A DNA stretch of 35,000 nt. Origin: Anaeromyces robustus (lineage: Eukaryota > Neocallimastigomycota > Neocallimastigomycetes > Neocallimastigales > Neocallimastigaceae). The translations under genes were made by a program, and so were the position numbers. The notes below the pieces were generated by a model. That model saw only the letters and a list, made by a program, of their open reading frames with translations, had not been told where the DNA came from and searched no databases. The stretch is from the NCBI GenBank assembly GCA_002104895.1, contig MCFG01000088.1:1-35000 (forward strand). Reading direction: 5' to 3'. Below, in pieces: positions 1 through 13,522 of the stretch; position 1 is the first letter of the stretch; the number at the start of each line of letters is the position of its first letter.

Positions 1-708
<708 letters not shown>

Positions 709-1429
709 CTAAAATTTACTTCCAGCTTCAGTCGCTGATTTACATTCATTTTTTTCATCAACTGTTTTTAATAACTTATAATTTGAATATTCAGTTTTTT
801 GTCTTGATAATTTGCTTTCAATTCGAGATTGATAATTTTCCATTGTTCTTACATTTTTTTCTTCAACATTTATGATTCTTAACATATCATAAAGAATATT
901 AATCATCATTTCAAAGTTCTTTTTATTTAACATATTTTCATTTAGTTCCGATAAATCATTATTTTCTTCATTATTATTTGATGTTGTTATACTATTATTA
1001 GTAGTAGTCATGATACTACTTGTTTCTGTAATATTTGTATTTTCTGATGCATTTGTAATACTTTTTCTATGTTTACCAAGTTGCGGACTATTTGTCTGAC
1101 TATTATTTGATTGATTATTATTCAATTCATCTATATTTAAATCTTTTAAATCAAATAATGGCAAAGGTGGAGGAGGAGGAGCCTTTCTCTTTTTCCTACT
1201 AGAAGGTACTAAACGTTGTTGAGATGATGAAATTGATATACTTTTTTTTAATAATTGGAATGCATCTGATTTCATAGTACCCTTTCGTATAAGTGCAACA
1301 GCGTTATTAGCAGTTGTTGATGAATCATCTAATAGATCTGATAATATTTTTTCTTTATCTTCAAATGGTGGTGGTGGTGGTTCTTTTGAATAATTATTTT
1401 ATTATTTATTATTTATTTATTATTATATA

Positions 1430-1472
<43 letters not shown>

Positions 1473-1983
1473 GTTGTTGTTGTTGTTGTTGTTGTTATTG
1501 TTGTTGTTTTTGTTGTAGTTGTTGTATATTATTATAATATTAATATATATAATAAAATATATTTATAAATATTTATTAAAAAAAATATTGTTATATGTAA
1601 AAAAAAAACAAGTAATATTATATTATTTATTGATATTATAAATTTTTAAATTTTTTAATAATACCTATTAAAGTGTTATTAAAGTTTGCTAAGAATTCAA
1701 ATATTTCAGTAAAACCTTTAAGACCTGCAATACCTTTAGCAGTTTTACCATCATTATTAATTTTTTCTCGATTACATCCTCTTGTAGCCAATTTTTTAAC
1801 CATTTCCTTATTATTAGATAAAACACTTAAGTGAAGAGGAGTATTTCCGTCTTTATCACCAACATCCATATCTGCACCACAATCAATTAATAATGTCAAG
1901 GCATGGGTATTACCATTATTACATGCCTTGAATTATACATAAAATTATTAAAAATTTTTTTAAATATAAATAATAATTTAATA

Positions 1984-2061
<78 letters not shown>

Positions 2062-3376
2062 CATTATTATTATTTTGTTTATTATGTAATATTTCGATTA
2101 TATGTATATATATATATATATTAATTACAAGATGAAGTAACCCATTTCCATCCTTATCAATTAATTTTAGATTTGAACTAGCAATAGCTAATAATTTAAT
2201 GTATTCATTTTCATCATTTAATACTGCTAAATAAAGTGGTGTAAACCCTCTTGAATCTTTTTCATCTACACAACCACCTGCTTTAATAATCAACTGGTAT
2301 TATATTTTTATATTTTTAAATTAATAATTAATAAATTTAGTATATAAATAATAATGAATAAAAAAATATATAATATATCTTACCATAATCATTTCTCTGT
2401 TTCTAACAGTAATAGCATAATGAAGAGGTGTCATCCAATAATATTTTGAGCCCATGCGAAAATTAATAATTGCTCCATTTTTAATTAATAGATTAAATGC
2501 TTCGACATCATTATTTTGTATTGCAATTGTTAAAGGTGTTTCTTTAAAATATTAAATGAAAATTATTATTATTATTTATTATTAATTCTTTTTTTATCAT
2601 TTTTTTTCAATATTAATTAATATTAATATGATTATTGAGTTTTTATTTTTTTTATTCTATTTTATCTTATTTTATTTTTATTTTATCTTATTTTATTATA
2701 TTATTATATTTTATTTTGTTCTATTTATTTTAATTTATGTATTTTAAAATATTAATAATATATATATAATAATATTTATAAATAAGTTGATTAAATATTA
2801 ACCTCCGGTTTCAGTAATAAAATTTGGATCAAAATTCTTATTTAAATTTTCTGTTAATTTATCATATGCTTTTTTTTGAACTTCTTCAACAAATTTTTTT
2901 TGAGCTTTTGTTGATAGAGTGTTCATATTTATTTCAGATTCATCGACATTTAATCTTTTTTTCATAATAAATTCCAATTTACTCTTTATATATATATATA
3001 ATATGTTATAAATATAATGTTAAAAAAAAAGGTATGCATATATTAATACATTTTTCATAATTTTCATTTTAAATGCTTTTAATTTGATAAAGAATAAAGA
3101 AAAAAAAAAAAAGGATAAATATATATAATGAATATTTTTTATTTAAATAACCTTGTCAGTAATATTGTAATCTGATAATGTTTTAGATTCACTTAAATAT
3201 ATACCAGGCTGATCTGAATTACTTAAAAGAATTCCATAATTCAATAATATATCATTTTTCCCACATTTTTTTATTATTTCTTCTTTAAATTGATAAACAT
3301 ATTCTTTGTCACTAACTTTTAATGCTTTAACAAAATTTAAATCTGGTATTGAAACTTTTAATATTAGAAAACCCAT
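709..3376 (-). CDS. SHANK-like protein: SPN/F0-like domain, ankyrin repeats, proline-rich tail
   Basis: Exons, minus strand: 3376-3152, 2983-2803, 2541-2384, 2293-2129, 1926-1665, 1382-709. All have GT-AG borders and compatible phases, giving 554 aa. Residues 1-75 form an SPN/talin-F0-like ubiquitin fold (LKVSIPDL, a lone NYG, then GIYLSE..L..Y), as at the start of animal SHANK. Residues about 80-135 match the SHANK linker (KLEF.M.KR ... LDPNF-like FDPNF). Residues about 136-328 are ankyrin repeats (GETPLTIA, MTPLHYA, KDSRGFTPLY, GNTPLHL). KDSRG-TPLY is shared with SHANK3 as I remember it. The tail (332-554) has two five-proline runs and a basic RKKRK patch, then Ser/Asn/Thr-rich low complexity and a charged helical end. 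The SH3, PDZ and SAM domains of animal SHANKs are absent. In animals SPN binds Ras/Rap GTPases and restrains integrin activation; the role here is inferred. The start is the only ATG ahead of the domain. Introns 4 and 5 carry TTA/TTG arrays. The family call is from remembered motifs, not a search. Confidence 0.82.
1433..1516. repeat. (ATT)n-(GTT)n compound microsatellite
   Basis: ATT units run straight into GTT/TTG units inside intron 5 of the SHANK-like gene (1383-1664). An open frame on the plus strand here reads only poly-Ile/Val and is not a gene. Confidence 0.9.
1983..2062. repeat. (TTA)n microsatellite in an intron
   Basis: A TTA/ATT run inside intron 4 of the SHANK-like gene (1927-2128). 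It gives artefactual poly-Tyr and poly-Asn frames on the two strands. Confidence 0.93.
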
Positions 3377-4280
3377 TTTTTTTTTACTTTTATTCTATAC
3401 TATTTATTAATTATTATCTTTTTTTTTTTTTTTTTTTTTTTTTAGGTCTTAAAGAAATTTTAGCAATTCTATTTGTTTCAATTTTTTTTTTCGTTATTTT
3501 TTTATTTTTAATTTAATTTTTTTTTATTTTTTTATCTTTAATTTTTTTTTTTATTATTTTTATTTTTACTTTTTTTTTCTTTTTCTTTTTTTTTTTTTTT
3601 TTTATTTTTTCTTAATTATATATTTACATAATAATAATTATTGTTAATACAAATAGTAATAAAATTGATATATTTTTTTAAAATTATTGTTATTAAATTA
3701 TTATTATTTAGAGTTTAAAAAATACTTTGGTAAAATAAAATGTAATATAAAAAAAAACTATTATTATTATATTAATTATAACTATTTTAATTCTATTTAT
3801 TCTATTATCATTTTATACAATATAACTTTTATAGTTAATATAAGAATCTTTAAAAAGTTTAATATTTGACAAAAAATAATTGGAAAAAAAAAAAAAAAGA
3901 TTAAATAAATTTTCGAAAAAAAAAAAATATTTTGTTTTAATGATAAATAATATAATAATAAGTATTTAATAGATATTTAATTTTTATTATTTTAAAATAA
4001 AATACTTTTGTATTTTTTATTAATTATTTTTTCAATATTATATATACTTGTATATTAAAACATTATTATACATTTATAATTAATAATTAAAACAATATAA
4101 TATATTATAATATGAATATATAATACACTAATTTTTTATATCAAATATAGTTAATATTATATTTAAAAAAAATTATTACATATATATTTAAATATTTAAT
4201 GATATTGTTATCTATTATTTATATTTTTTTTTATTGTAAAATTTTTTATATTCTTTCTTTCTAATTATTTTTTAATTATT

Positions 4281-4329
<49 letters not shown>

Positions 4330-4371
4330 TATTTATTTATTTATTTTATTTTATTTTTATTTTTATGTTAA
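3377..4371. other. Intergenic spacer between SKI2 and the SHANK-like gene
   Basis: It holds the 3' flank of SKI2 and the 5' flank of the SHANK-like gene, both on the minus strand. The right half is long T homopolymers. The left half, just upstream of the SHANK-like ATG, is T-rich on the plus strand (A-rich on the coding strand), a usual arrangement for A+T-rich fungal promoters. A 60-codon plus-strand open frame at 3687-3869 is low-complexity Tyr/Ile/Asn and unsupported. No gene is seen. Confidence 0.6.
4283..4327. repeat. Uninterrupted T45 homopolymer
   Basis: Forty-five consecutive T on the plus strand, which is A45 on the SKI2 coding strand, starting about 45 bp after the SKI2 stop codon. 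SKI2 keeps all its introns, so this is not the tail of a retrocopy. A genomic poly(dA:dT) tract is the simplest explanation. The exact length may be affected by sequencing error. Confidence 0.85.
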
Positions 4372-4973
4372 TTAAAAGTAAAGAGATTGAGCAAATACAA
4401 TATCACGTTTAATTAATTCACTTGTTTTTTCCATCTTAATATAAAGACTTGAGTCACCAATAATTCTTGATGCATTCTTAACTTGACGACAAACTTCATC
4501 CAATCTTACAATACATCTTACGATAGAACCTTTTATTATATTTTAATTTTTGTTTATCATTATAAATTTTTAGTTTAATAAATATTTATGATTAAATATA
4601 AAATAAATAAATAAAAAAAAATTTTTTTTTTCATTGTTAATATTTAAGTCTATATTTAATTATTTCTATTTAATAAAAAAATAATTTTTTTTTTTAATTT
4701 ACCTTCTAATACATCAGTTAATTCTGTAATTTGTTTAAATGGAACACCTTTTGCCCATTCATAAACAACTTCTACTAAACCAATATTGACAGTAGCAACA
4801 TAATCTTGTGTTGATATATCTATATTGAAACTTCTTTGAATATCAGCAAGATTTAAGGCCATATCTTTAATTTTTGCAATACCCTATATTGTTATTATAA
4901 AGTAGAATAAAAAAAAATTTTTTTTAAAAATTTTAATATTGAAATTATCAATAATTATAAAATACTTTTATGC

Positions 4974-5039
<66 letters not shown>

Positions 5040-5263
5040 TAGATGGTACCTTTTCAAGATTTGATGTTAAAGCAGGCTCATTTTGTGATTTTTCTTGGAA
5101 GATGAAACATGAAAGAAGTGCTGCAGATTCAGCAAGATCAAATTCAGCAAAGAAATTATCTAATACTAATTCTGTTAATAATAATTCATCAGCAGTACTG
5201 ATCTAAAAATATATATAAAAATTATTTTATAAGAATTTTTAAATAATAATTTGATAAATTAAT

Positions 5264-5295
<32 letters not shown>

Positions 5296-6320
5296 TTTTT
5301 TATTTATTTATTTTTTATTTATTTTAATATTTATAATATGTTTTTCTTTTAATTCTTACTTCACAAGCAATTTTTCCCTTTAATTGAACAGTTAAATTAT
5401 CATCAATATATCTTAAGAATTTCAATACTTCAATACGTTGATTGTAATCTGGTAATAATTGTAAATTATTCTCTGAAAGGTTTTTGAAGAGTTCATTAAT
5501 TTTATATTCAATTTTTTTCTTTTCTGAAACAATATTGTACTAAATAAATATATTTAAATAAATTATATTATTAATATATTTTTATATTTATTATTATAAT
5601 TATTTTATTTAATAAAATATTATTAATTTTGACTGTAATTATTATTCCATTATTATATATATATTAAAATATAATTATTATTAATTATTAAATAATATTT
5701 ACATGATCAACGAAATCAGGACAATTATTACATTTCAATGCCTTTATTCTTTCTAATAATACATTCTTTCTTTTATAATATTCTTGGAATTCTATGTCTT
5801 TTAATTTTTTCCATGAACATTCTTCAATTTCATCTAATATTATTATATTTTATTCATTAATATATAAAAATTGAAAATGTTGTTAATTTTTAATTTCAAA
5901 ATTTAAATTTATAAAAAATTTTATATCATATTATTATTATTATTATTATTATTTAAAATTATATAAATTTATAAAAATATATAATTATTTTTACTTGAAT
6001 CATTAAATGATTTTGCTATTCTTATTAATTCTTGTTGAACAGAAGATATTACACTTTCATTATGATTAAGAATAGAATCTTGATCGATCTATTTATATAA
6101 TATATTAATAAACGAATATAATGAATGTATATATAAATATTAATATTTTTAATATGATAATACTAAAATATAGTATTAAATACCTTTATAATAGTAGAAG
6201 TAATAAGTTCTATATCAATATAAGTTAAAGGTTGTATTGAACTCTTAATATTATTTATTTCAGTAATTGGTAATTTCCCATTTACTCTTGGATTATATAA
6301 TTTTTCTTTATAAATAAAAT

Positions 6321-6352
<32 letters not shown>

Positions 6353-9240
6353 AAGAGAAAAATTAGTAAAACAAAATTAATAATTATTATTAATATTAGG
6401 GATAAAGCAATTAGAAAATAAATTAATTATTATAATAATCTATCTTTTTTTATTAATAGTTTATAAAATAATATATTATAATATTAAAAGAGTTAAACTT
6501 ACTAATTTGTTCTTCTGAATTAATATTTTCATGAACAATTAAGCAATGAATTAATTTTTTATCTTCTTCTGAATTCATAATAACATTATTATGAATTTTT
6601 GTTGATACTTTTAATATAACAGCAATCGTACGATTAAATTTCTAAATAATATAAAAAATTTAAAAAAAAAAATTTTTTTATATGTTTATAAATTTAATAA
6701 AATTATTCACAAAATTTATTTTTTTTTTTTTTTTATAATATAAATAATTGATATTTATTTACTTCATTGTTTATGATTAAAATTCTTCCTGGACAGAAAA
6801 TTCTTTGATTATTTGATGAAGCAATAATTTTCTTATGAATTTGTTTATTCAAATTCAAAATTTCTTCAGTATAATTGTAATATAAATTAATATCTATTTT
6901 ACAAATAACACAAGTTAAATCTTCCATATTCTTTAAAATTTCATTATTCTTTTCATATTCTTGTTGTTGTTCTGGTAAAGCAGCTTGTGTTACATTCTCT
7001 GAAAAACTACGTTTAATCATTTCTTCGACTCTAAGAGTTTCAACTCTTAATAAATTTAATATCATATTATAGGTTAATCTAAATTGACTTTCCAATTTTT
7101 GAGATTTACCTAATACAACATTATTTATAGTTTGAATCTAAAAAAAAAAAAGAAAAAAAAAAATATATTAATAAATAATAAATACTTGGGTTAATTTATA
7201 CTATTTTGAATATATATATTAACAAACTATTACAAATTATATATTTACCTCTGGTAATTTATCTAAGGTAGCAATAATAACAACACCAGTATCATCTAAA
7301 CCACGTCTACCAGCACGACCAGACATTTGAATATATTCGTCTATTTAATATTTTATTTATTTATTTTTTTAAAAAAAAAATATTAACAATTTTATATTAA
7401 TTATTTTAAATGATTGTCTTTTAAATAAAAATAATAAATATAATATATATATATATATATTCATTTCTTAAAAAAAAATGGTAATATATATTACTTGATA
7501 ATAAATCTCTAAACTTTTGTCCATCATGTTTTCTTAATTCTGAAAATACAACAGCTCTTGCTGGCATATTAACACCCATAGCAAAAGTTTCTGTTGCAAA
7601 TAAAACTTTTACAAGACCTTTAGAAAAAAGAATTTCTACAACCTAATAGTAAAAATTTTTATATATATAATATATTTTTTTATATGATTTAAAATTATAT
7701 ATTTATTATTTTTTTTTCTTATTATATTTATTTTATTTAATTATTATTATTGTTATTATAATTATTATTATTTAATATTTACTTCTTTCATAATTGGTAA
7801 TAAGCCACTATGATGAACCCCAATACCTCTTGATAATAATTCTTTCATTCTGTTAATTTGTGGTAACTCTCTATCACTTCCTGTTAAATATTTTATTAAT
7901 TTTTAATTAATTCCTATCAATTAAAATATTTCTTCTATTCAAATATTATTAACAATATTAAATACCTTTAAGTCTAGATAAACTGTTTGATATGAATGAA
8001 TATATTGCACTACGTTTATTAGCATCATTAAGTAAGTCCTTATTAATTAAACCATCAGCATATTCTTCACACTTCTTCTTTGAAAAAGTAAAAATAACTA
8101 CAGGTAACAATTCACTTTTAGCTAAGAAACCAACCATATGATTATACATATTACGAGTCTATTTATAATATATATATATAAGGATAATTTTATTTTATTA
8201 TAAACAATGTTAAAATAAATATTTTATTTTATAAATCAAAATAGAAATTACTGTTTGTATTTTCGACACTGGTTTTTTGGATTTAACAACTTGTTTGGTA
8301 TTTTTATTATTTGTTTTTTTATTATTGGATGAACCTTTGGCATTTTTATCTTTGGGTTCACCAGTTAAAGCTTCATTTGCAGCATCATAACTATATAAAA
8401 AATATACATAATAATAAATAATATTTAATAAATTTATTAATATATTATATATATTTTAAATAATTAAATTAATTTTTAAATTAGATAGAAAAATTATATT
8501 TATATATATATATATATATTACTTATTTTTAAGGAAGTTTTGTTGAGCATCTACAATCTTATATATATTATTTTTAACGAATAAATAATGCTCTAATGGT
8601 ACTGGTCTCTTTAATGTACTGATAACATAAATATTCTTCTTTTTGGTACGACTAATATAAATAGAATAATTATCATATTAATAATTTAGAAAAATAATTA
8701 TATAATTATAATAATAATAATTTACCCTATCCATTCAGCAAATTCCATAGTATTTGGTACTGTAGCTGAAAGTAAAATTAATTTAACGTGTTCTGGAAGC
8801 ATAATAATAACTTCTTCCCATACAACACCTCTCTTTATTTTTTATTAAAAAATAATTAATAAAAAAAAACATTTTTTTAATTATTAAAAATATATAATAA
8901 TATATAAGAATAATTATATATATATATGTATTTATAAACATTAATAACTAACTTCTGAATCATTAATATAATGAACTTCATCAAAGATAACAAATTCTAC
9001 ATCTCTTATTATATCTGCACCCTTATATAACATACTTCTTAAAATTTCAGTAGTCATAATTAAGCATGATGCATTTTGATTGATTTTTACATCACCAGTT
9101 ATAATACCTATATCTTCAAAAGTATTGTGGAAGTCTCTAAATTTTTGATTTGATAATGCTTTAATAGGACTAGTATAAATAGCTCTAGGTATATTTAAAA
9201 TATATATTAGATATATACATAAATAATAAATTTTCTAATT

Positions 9241-9273
<33 letters not shown>

Positions 9274-10954
9274 GATAATACAATAACAAAATATTTATAA
9301 CATATAAAAAGTCTTATATTTATTATATTTTTACCTTGTCATGTGCTTTTGAGCTAAGGCTATTGCATAATCAGCAACAACAGTTTTACCAGCTGATGTA
9401 TGGGCTGCTATAAATACTGAATCACCATTTTCTAAATGGAAAATAGCTTGTTTTTGGAAAACATCCAATTCAAATGGAAACTGTCACGAAGTTTTTTTAT
9501 TAATAAAGTGTAATATATAAATAAATTAATAAATAAATAAATAAATAAATTTATGAATAAATCTAACAACAAATAAAATAACATATAAATAATATATAAA
9601 AACATATATAAAATATTATTTACTTCATGAGCCATTTCTGGTATAAGATCATAAAATTCTGGGAATGAATCAGTAATATCAACTTTATGAGCCCATTTTT
9701 TATGCTTTTCATTAAGATCCATTAATTTCAAATTATAATTTTCCTAAAATATATTCATAAATAATATATTTTAATTTATTTAAATATATTATTAATAATA
9801 ATTAATGTATTAATTAATAATATAAATATAAAAAAAGCTTACATCATTTGGTTTGTTAATAAGTTGATTAATTTCTTCTATGTTTTCACCCTTATTTATC
9901 AAAATTTGAAAAAAAAAAAAGAAGTATTAATATTAATATTTATAAAAATGATAACATATATAATTATAAATTTATTTAATTCATACATATTCTTTTTCAT
10001 TATTATCTTCAATTTTTTGTTCAATAATCTCTGAATTTTGATCGTCATCTTCACTTTCTTTACTATTTATATTTTCTACTAATGTTTTAAATTCATCCAT
10101 TGATTCTAAATCTTCATTATCTTCTAAAATATTCTCAATATCAAATGATGAAATATTCTCTACATTTTCATTATCTATTATATATATATTATAAATAAAA
10201 AACATTAGCTGATATAATATTTTCGTATTTCTAATATATTCATAATTACATCATACCTTTTATTATTAATCCTCTTTCAAAACCAGGTGGAATTTTCAAT
10301 AATTCGTCTATATTATTTTAAAATAATTTTATTAATAATTATATTATTTATTATTAATATATGTTTTTGTTTTTAGTTTTTAGATTGTTATAATTATAGT
10401 TTTAAATTTTTTATAATTAAAAATAATTCGCTATTACTTTGATTAATATCAAGTTCGGTAGTTTCTGAATTAATTAAATAATTGGTATCTTTTAATAAAT
10501 CTGAAATTGTAAAACCTCCTGGCATAAATGGAACATTTTCACTTTTACCTGTTACATATTCATAATTTTTGGATTTATATGGAGCACGATTAATTGATAA
10601 TGAATTCTGTGCAGTTAAGTTCTCATTATTTAAAATGGTCTTTATATATAATAAGGTTATTTAAATAATTTTAGAGAAAGTATTAATGATATTTTGTTGT
10701 TAAAATTTTTTTTTTTTCAAATTATACTATAAAAAGTATTTAAAAAAAAGTAAAAAATAATAAAAAATAATATATACTATTTTTTATTAAAAAATATATT
10801 TATATATATGTAAAAAAAGTATTTACTTCTTCGAAATCTTTTGATTCAAAATTTCCAAATTCACCAGCATAATTTGATTGTAATCTTAATTTAATGTCTG
10901 AATTTTCTAATTTCATAAAATTATTAAAATTTGGTGTTTTTTCAATTAATCTTT

Positions 10955-10990
<36 letters not shown>

Positions 10991-11827
10991 TAACAATTTT
11001 ATTAAAATACAAATTAATTATTTAATTAATTAATTATATACAATTATCATACTGTTGATATTCATTCAAGTCTTTTTGGCTAAATGTATTATCAACTTTT
11101 AAATATTTAGTTTCAATAGTTTTTATATTATCTTCATAATTAAATGGTCCAATACCTAATGGTAACTATTTAATACATTAAAGAAAGTTTATTAATTTTT
11201 CATATACAAAAATATATATATATATATAATATATATTTATATTATTAAAATTTTTTAAAATTATTTAAACAATAAAATTTTAATTATTTTAAAAATAATT
11301 TAAATATTAAAGTGTATTCGGTTATAAATAAATATATGCATTTATTTATTTCAATTTTTTTGAAAATAAATTGAAATATTTCATTATCAATGATTATAAT
11401 TATAATTATATATATATATATAAATAATATATATAAATTTACATTTGATGTAGAATGAATTTTTGAATTTGAATAATTTTCTGCTGATTGAGTTTGGTCG
11501 ATTTCAATATCGTATTTATTAAGTTTTGAACATAATTTATTGAAATCAATATTATCACATTGATTTTTTTGATTAAGTTTATTTGGAATAAATGTTACAT
11601 TTGATTGACCTAAACGATAAATTTCGAATGGTACATTCTCATCATCCAAATTTTCTATGTCATATTTAATAATTAAATTATCATAATAATGAAAATAATA
11701 AAACAGAATTAAGTTAAAATTTTGAAATTAATAACTATAAATTACCAATATACATTATAAATATATATATTAAACCTTTTCCAACGACTTGTTCAACTTG
11801 AGCAAGTTGTGACAATAATTCTGTCAT
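4372..11827 (-). CDS. SKI2: SKI2-type DEVH RNA helicase (Ski complex)
   Basis: The Ski complex helicase feeds RNA 3'-5' into the cytoplasmic exosome. Exons: 11827-11776, 11654-11443, 11165-11053, 10950-10827, 10639-10438, 10307-10257, 10174-9987, 9890-9843, 9743-9624, 9480-9335, 9184-8953, 8832-8726, 8651-8523, 8390-8252, 8158-7966, 7880-7783, 7642-7495, 7340-7249, 7137-6763, 6641-6503, 6305-6184, 6088-5995, 5833-5703, 5539-5360, 5202-5050, 4883-4703, 4529-4372. This gives 1308 aa, close to known SKI2 proteins. Motifs: the SKI2-typical [12 protein letters not shown] (about 238-247), Walker A AHTSAGKT (396-403), DEVH (487-490), SAT (518-520) and [10 protein letters not shown] (772-781). These are followed by the [17 protein letters not shown] segment, the arch region with CxxC, and a C-terminal helical (DSHCT-type) domain ending [12 protein letters not shown], nearly as in animals. 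DEVH, the N-terminal motif and the length separate it from MTR4 (DEIH). A short Lys/Asn-rich insert (exon 14) separates the two RecA lobes. All key residues are intact. Confidence 0.95.
4977..5039. repeat. (AAT)n microsatellite in a SKI2 intron
   Basis: About 20 AAT units in the intron between SKI2 exons 25 and 26 (4884-5049). Not coding. Confidence 0.93.
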
Positions 11828-12341
11828 TGTTGTTATTTTTATTTATCACCCTAAATATTTGTTATCCTTATAATATATATTATTATTATATTATTATTCA
11901 ATTTTTAAAACAAATTTACTATATTATTTTATATATTTTTTTTTATTCATTAAAATAATATTAATATTATTAATCTTTGAATTTTTCCAGAAATTATTTA
12001 TATAATTCTTATATATATCTAGAATTATATTTGTATTAGAAGACAGTTAATTTATTATAATAATTTTAATTTGTTACAAGGTAATTATATAAATCAAATT
12101 ATGCTTCGTTAACATAAAGTCACATGTTTTTAATTTTTTATTATAAATTCAAAAATTTAATTAAAAATAATATTGTTGACAAAAAAGTTTAAATTATTTA
12201 TATAACAGCAATATTTTTTGTTATAGTAAAAAGATATTTAAAAAGAATAATAAAAAAAAAATAATAATAAAAAAAAATTATATAATATATATATTTTAAT
12301 ATAAATATTCATATAATATTTTATTTAACATATAATTAAAA
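11828..12341. promoter_or_regulatory. Divergent promoter region, SKI2 / LEKR1-like gene
   Basis: A 514-bp gap between the start codons of two genes transcribed away from each other, so it must contain both 5' UTRs and promoters. It is almost pure A/T. Less A+T-rich patches are TTTCCAGAAA near 11984 (two inverted GAA half-sites) and GTCACATG near 12119. I do not assign either to a known factor. Confidence 0.5.
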
Positions 12342-13480
12342 ATGTTGCAAAATAATGATGGAACGAATAATATTATAGATGTATATGCATCAACAGAAGA
12401 AGTAATATCTCAATATAAACCACTTCCACAAGATATATTAGATATGAATGAGAAAGATACTGCATGCCAATATTGTGGCATATCATATTTAATTCTTTCA
12501 AAATATTCAAAAATGGAACAATATCTTAAACAACAAGATAAGGAGCTACAAAGTCTAAAAGTATTATATTAAATAAAAAAAATATAATAATTTTATTTTA
12601 TATAATAATATTTATAATTAAAAATTTTATTATCACTTCAAAAGAAATATGTAGTAGAAAGAGAATCTATTAAAAAAGAAATGGAAAAACTAATAAATGA
12701 GAAAAAAGAAAAAGAAAGAGAATTAAATAATATAAAATCAGATTTATATAATGCACAAGAAGTCAATAAATTTTTAAAAAGTGAAAAAGAATCAGTAGAA
12801 AAAAAGTTATCAATGCAAATAAATGAAAATAATGAATATAAGGAAAAAGAGAAAAAATATGAAGAAAGAAGCAGACAATATTATTTATCATTAGAAGAAA
12901 ATAAAAAAAAAATGGTAATAAGATATTTATTTAATATAATAATAAAAAAGTTTATTGAAAATTCATTATAAAATTTCATATCATTATTATTATAAAAGGA
13001 AAAACAAAATGAAGAAAACATGATTTGGATGAAAGATAAATATAATTTCAGAATAAAAAAATTAATCGAAAAGAGTAATATGTTAAAAAATTTAGTTGAT
13101 GAACAAAAAAAAGATTTCAATGAATTTAAATTATCAGTAAAACACTTGTAAGTTGGAATTAATAATTAAAAAAGTTAGGCATGGAGATATTTTTATCATC
13201 TAATAAATATATTTCATTAAAATATTAAAAACATATTATATATATTTATTTTTTGTAAATTAGAAAGGAATTAAAGCAGAAATTAAAAAATGAATTAATT
13301 AATAATATATCCATTTTAATAAAGCAAGTATACCAAAAAAATCAAATAGAAATAGATAAGAACATGAAATTTTACCAAAATTTGACTCAACTAAAAGAAA
13401 ATGAATTAAATAATTTAAAACAACAAAAGTATGTTTGAAAAAAATATTTAAAAACATAAAACTTGAAATTAATAAATATT

Positions 13481-13522
<42 letters not shown>

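Noticed and set aside
1903-2124. Poly-Tyr frame, and the opposing poly-Asn extension of an ankyrin exon
   Set aside because: Both arise from the intronic TTA array. The donor after LHL at 2129 removes it from the SHANK-like protein.
3687-3869. 60-codon plus-strand frame in the spacer between SKI2 and the SHANK-like gene
   Set aside because: Tyr/Ile/Asn low complexity expected by chance in A/T-rich DNA; no motif.
11980-11996. Heat-shock element (TTTCCAGAAA) in the SKI2/LEKR1-like promoter region
   Set aside because: Only two half-sites, and such words occur easily in A/T-rich DNA; three alternating units are normally expected.
12881-13120. Small Phe/Ser-rich reverse-strand frame
   Set aside because: It spans an exon-intron-exon junction of the LEKR1-like gene on the opposite strand and has no independent support.
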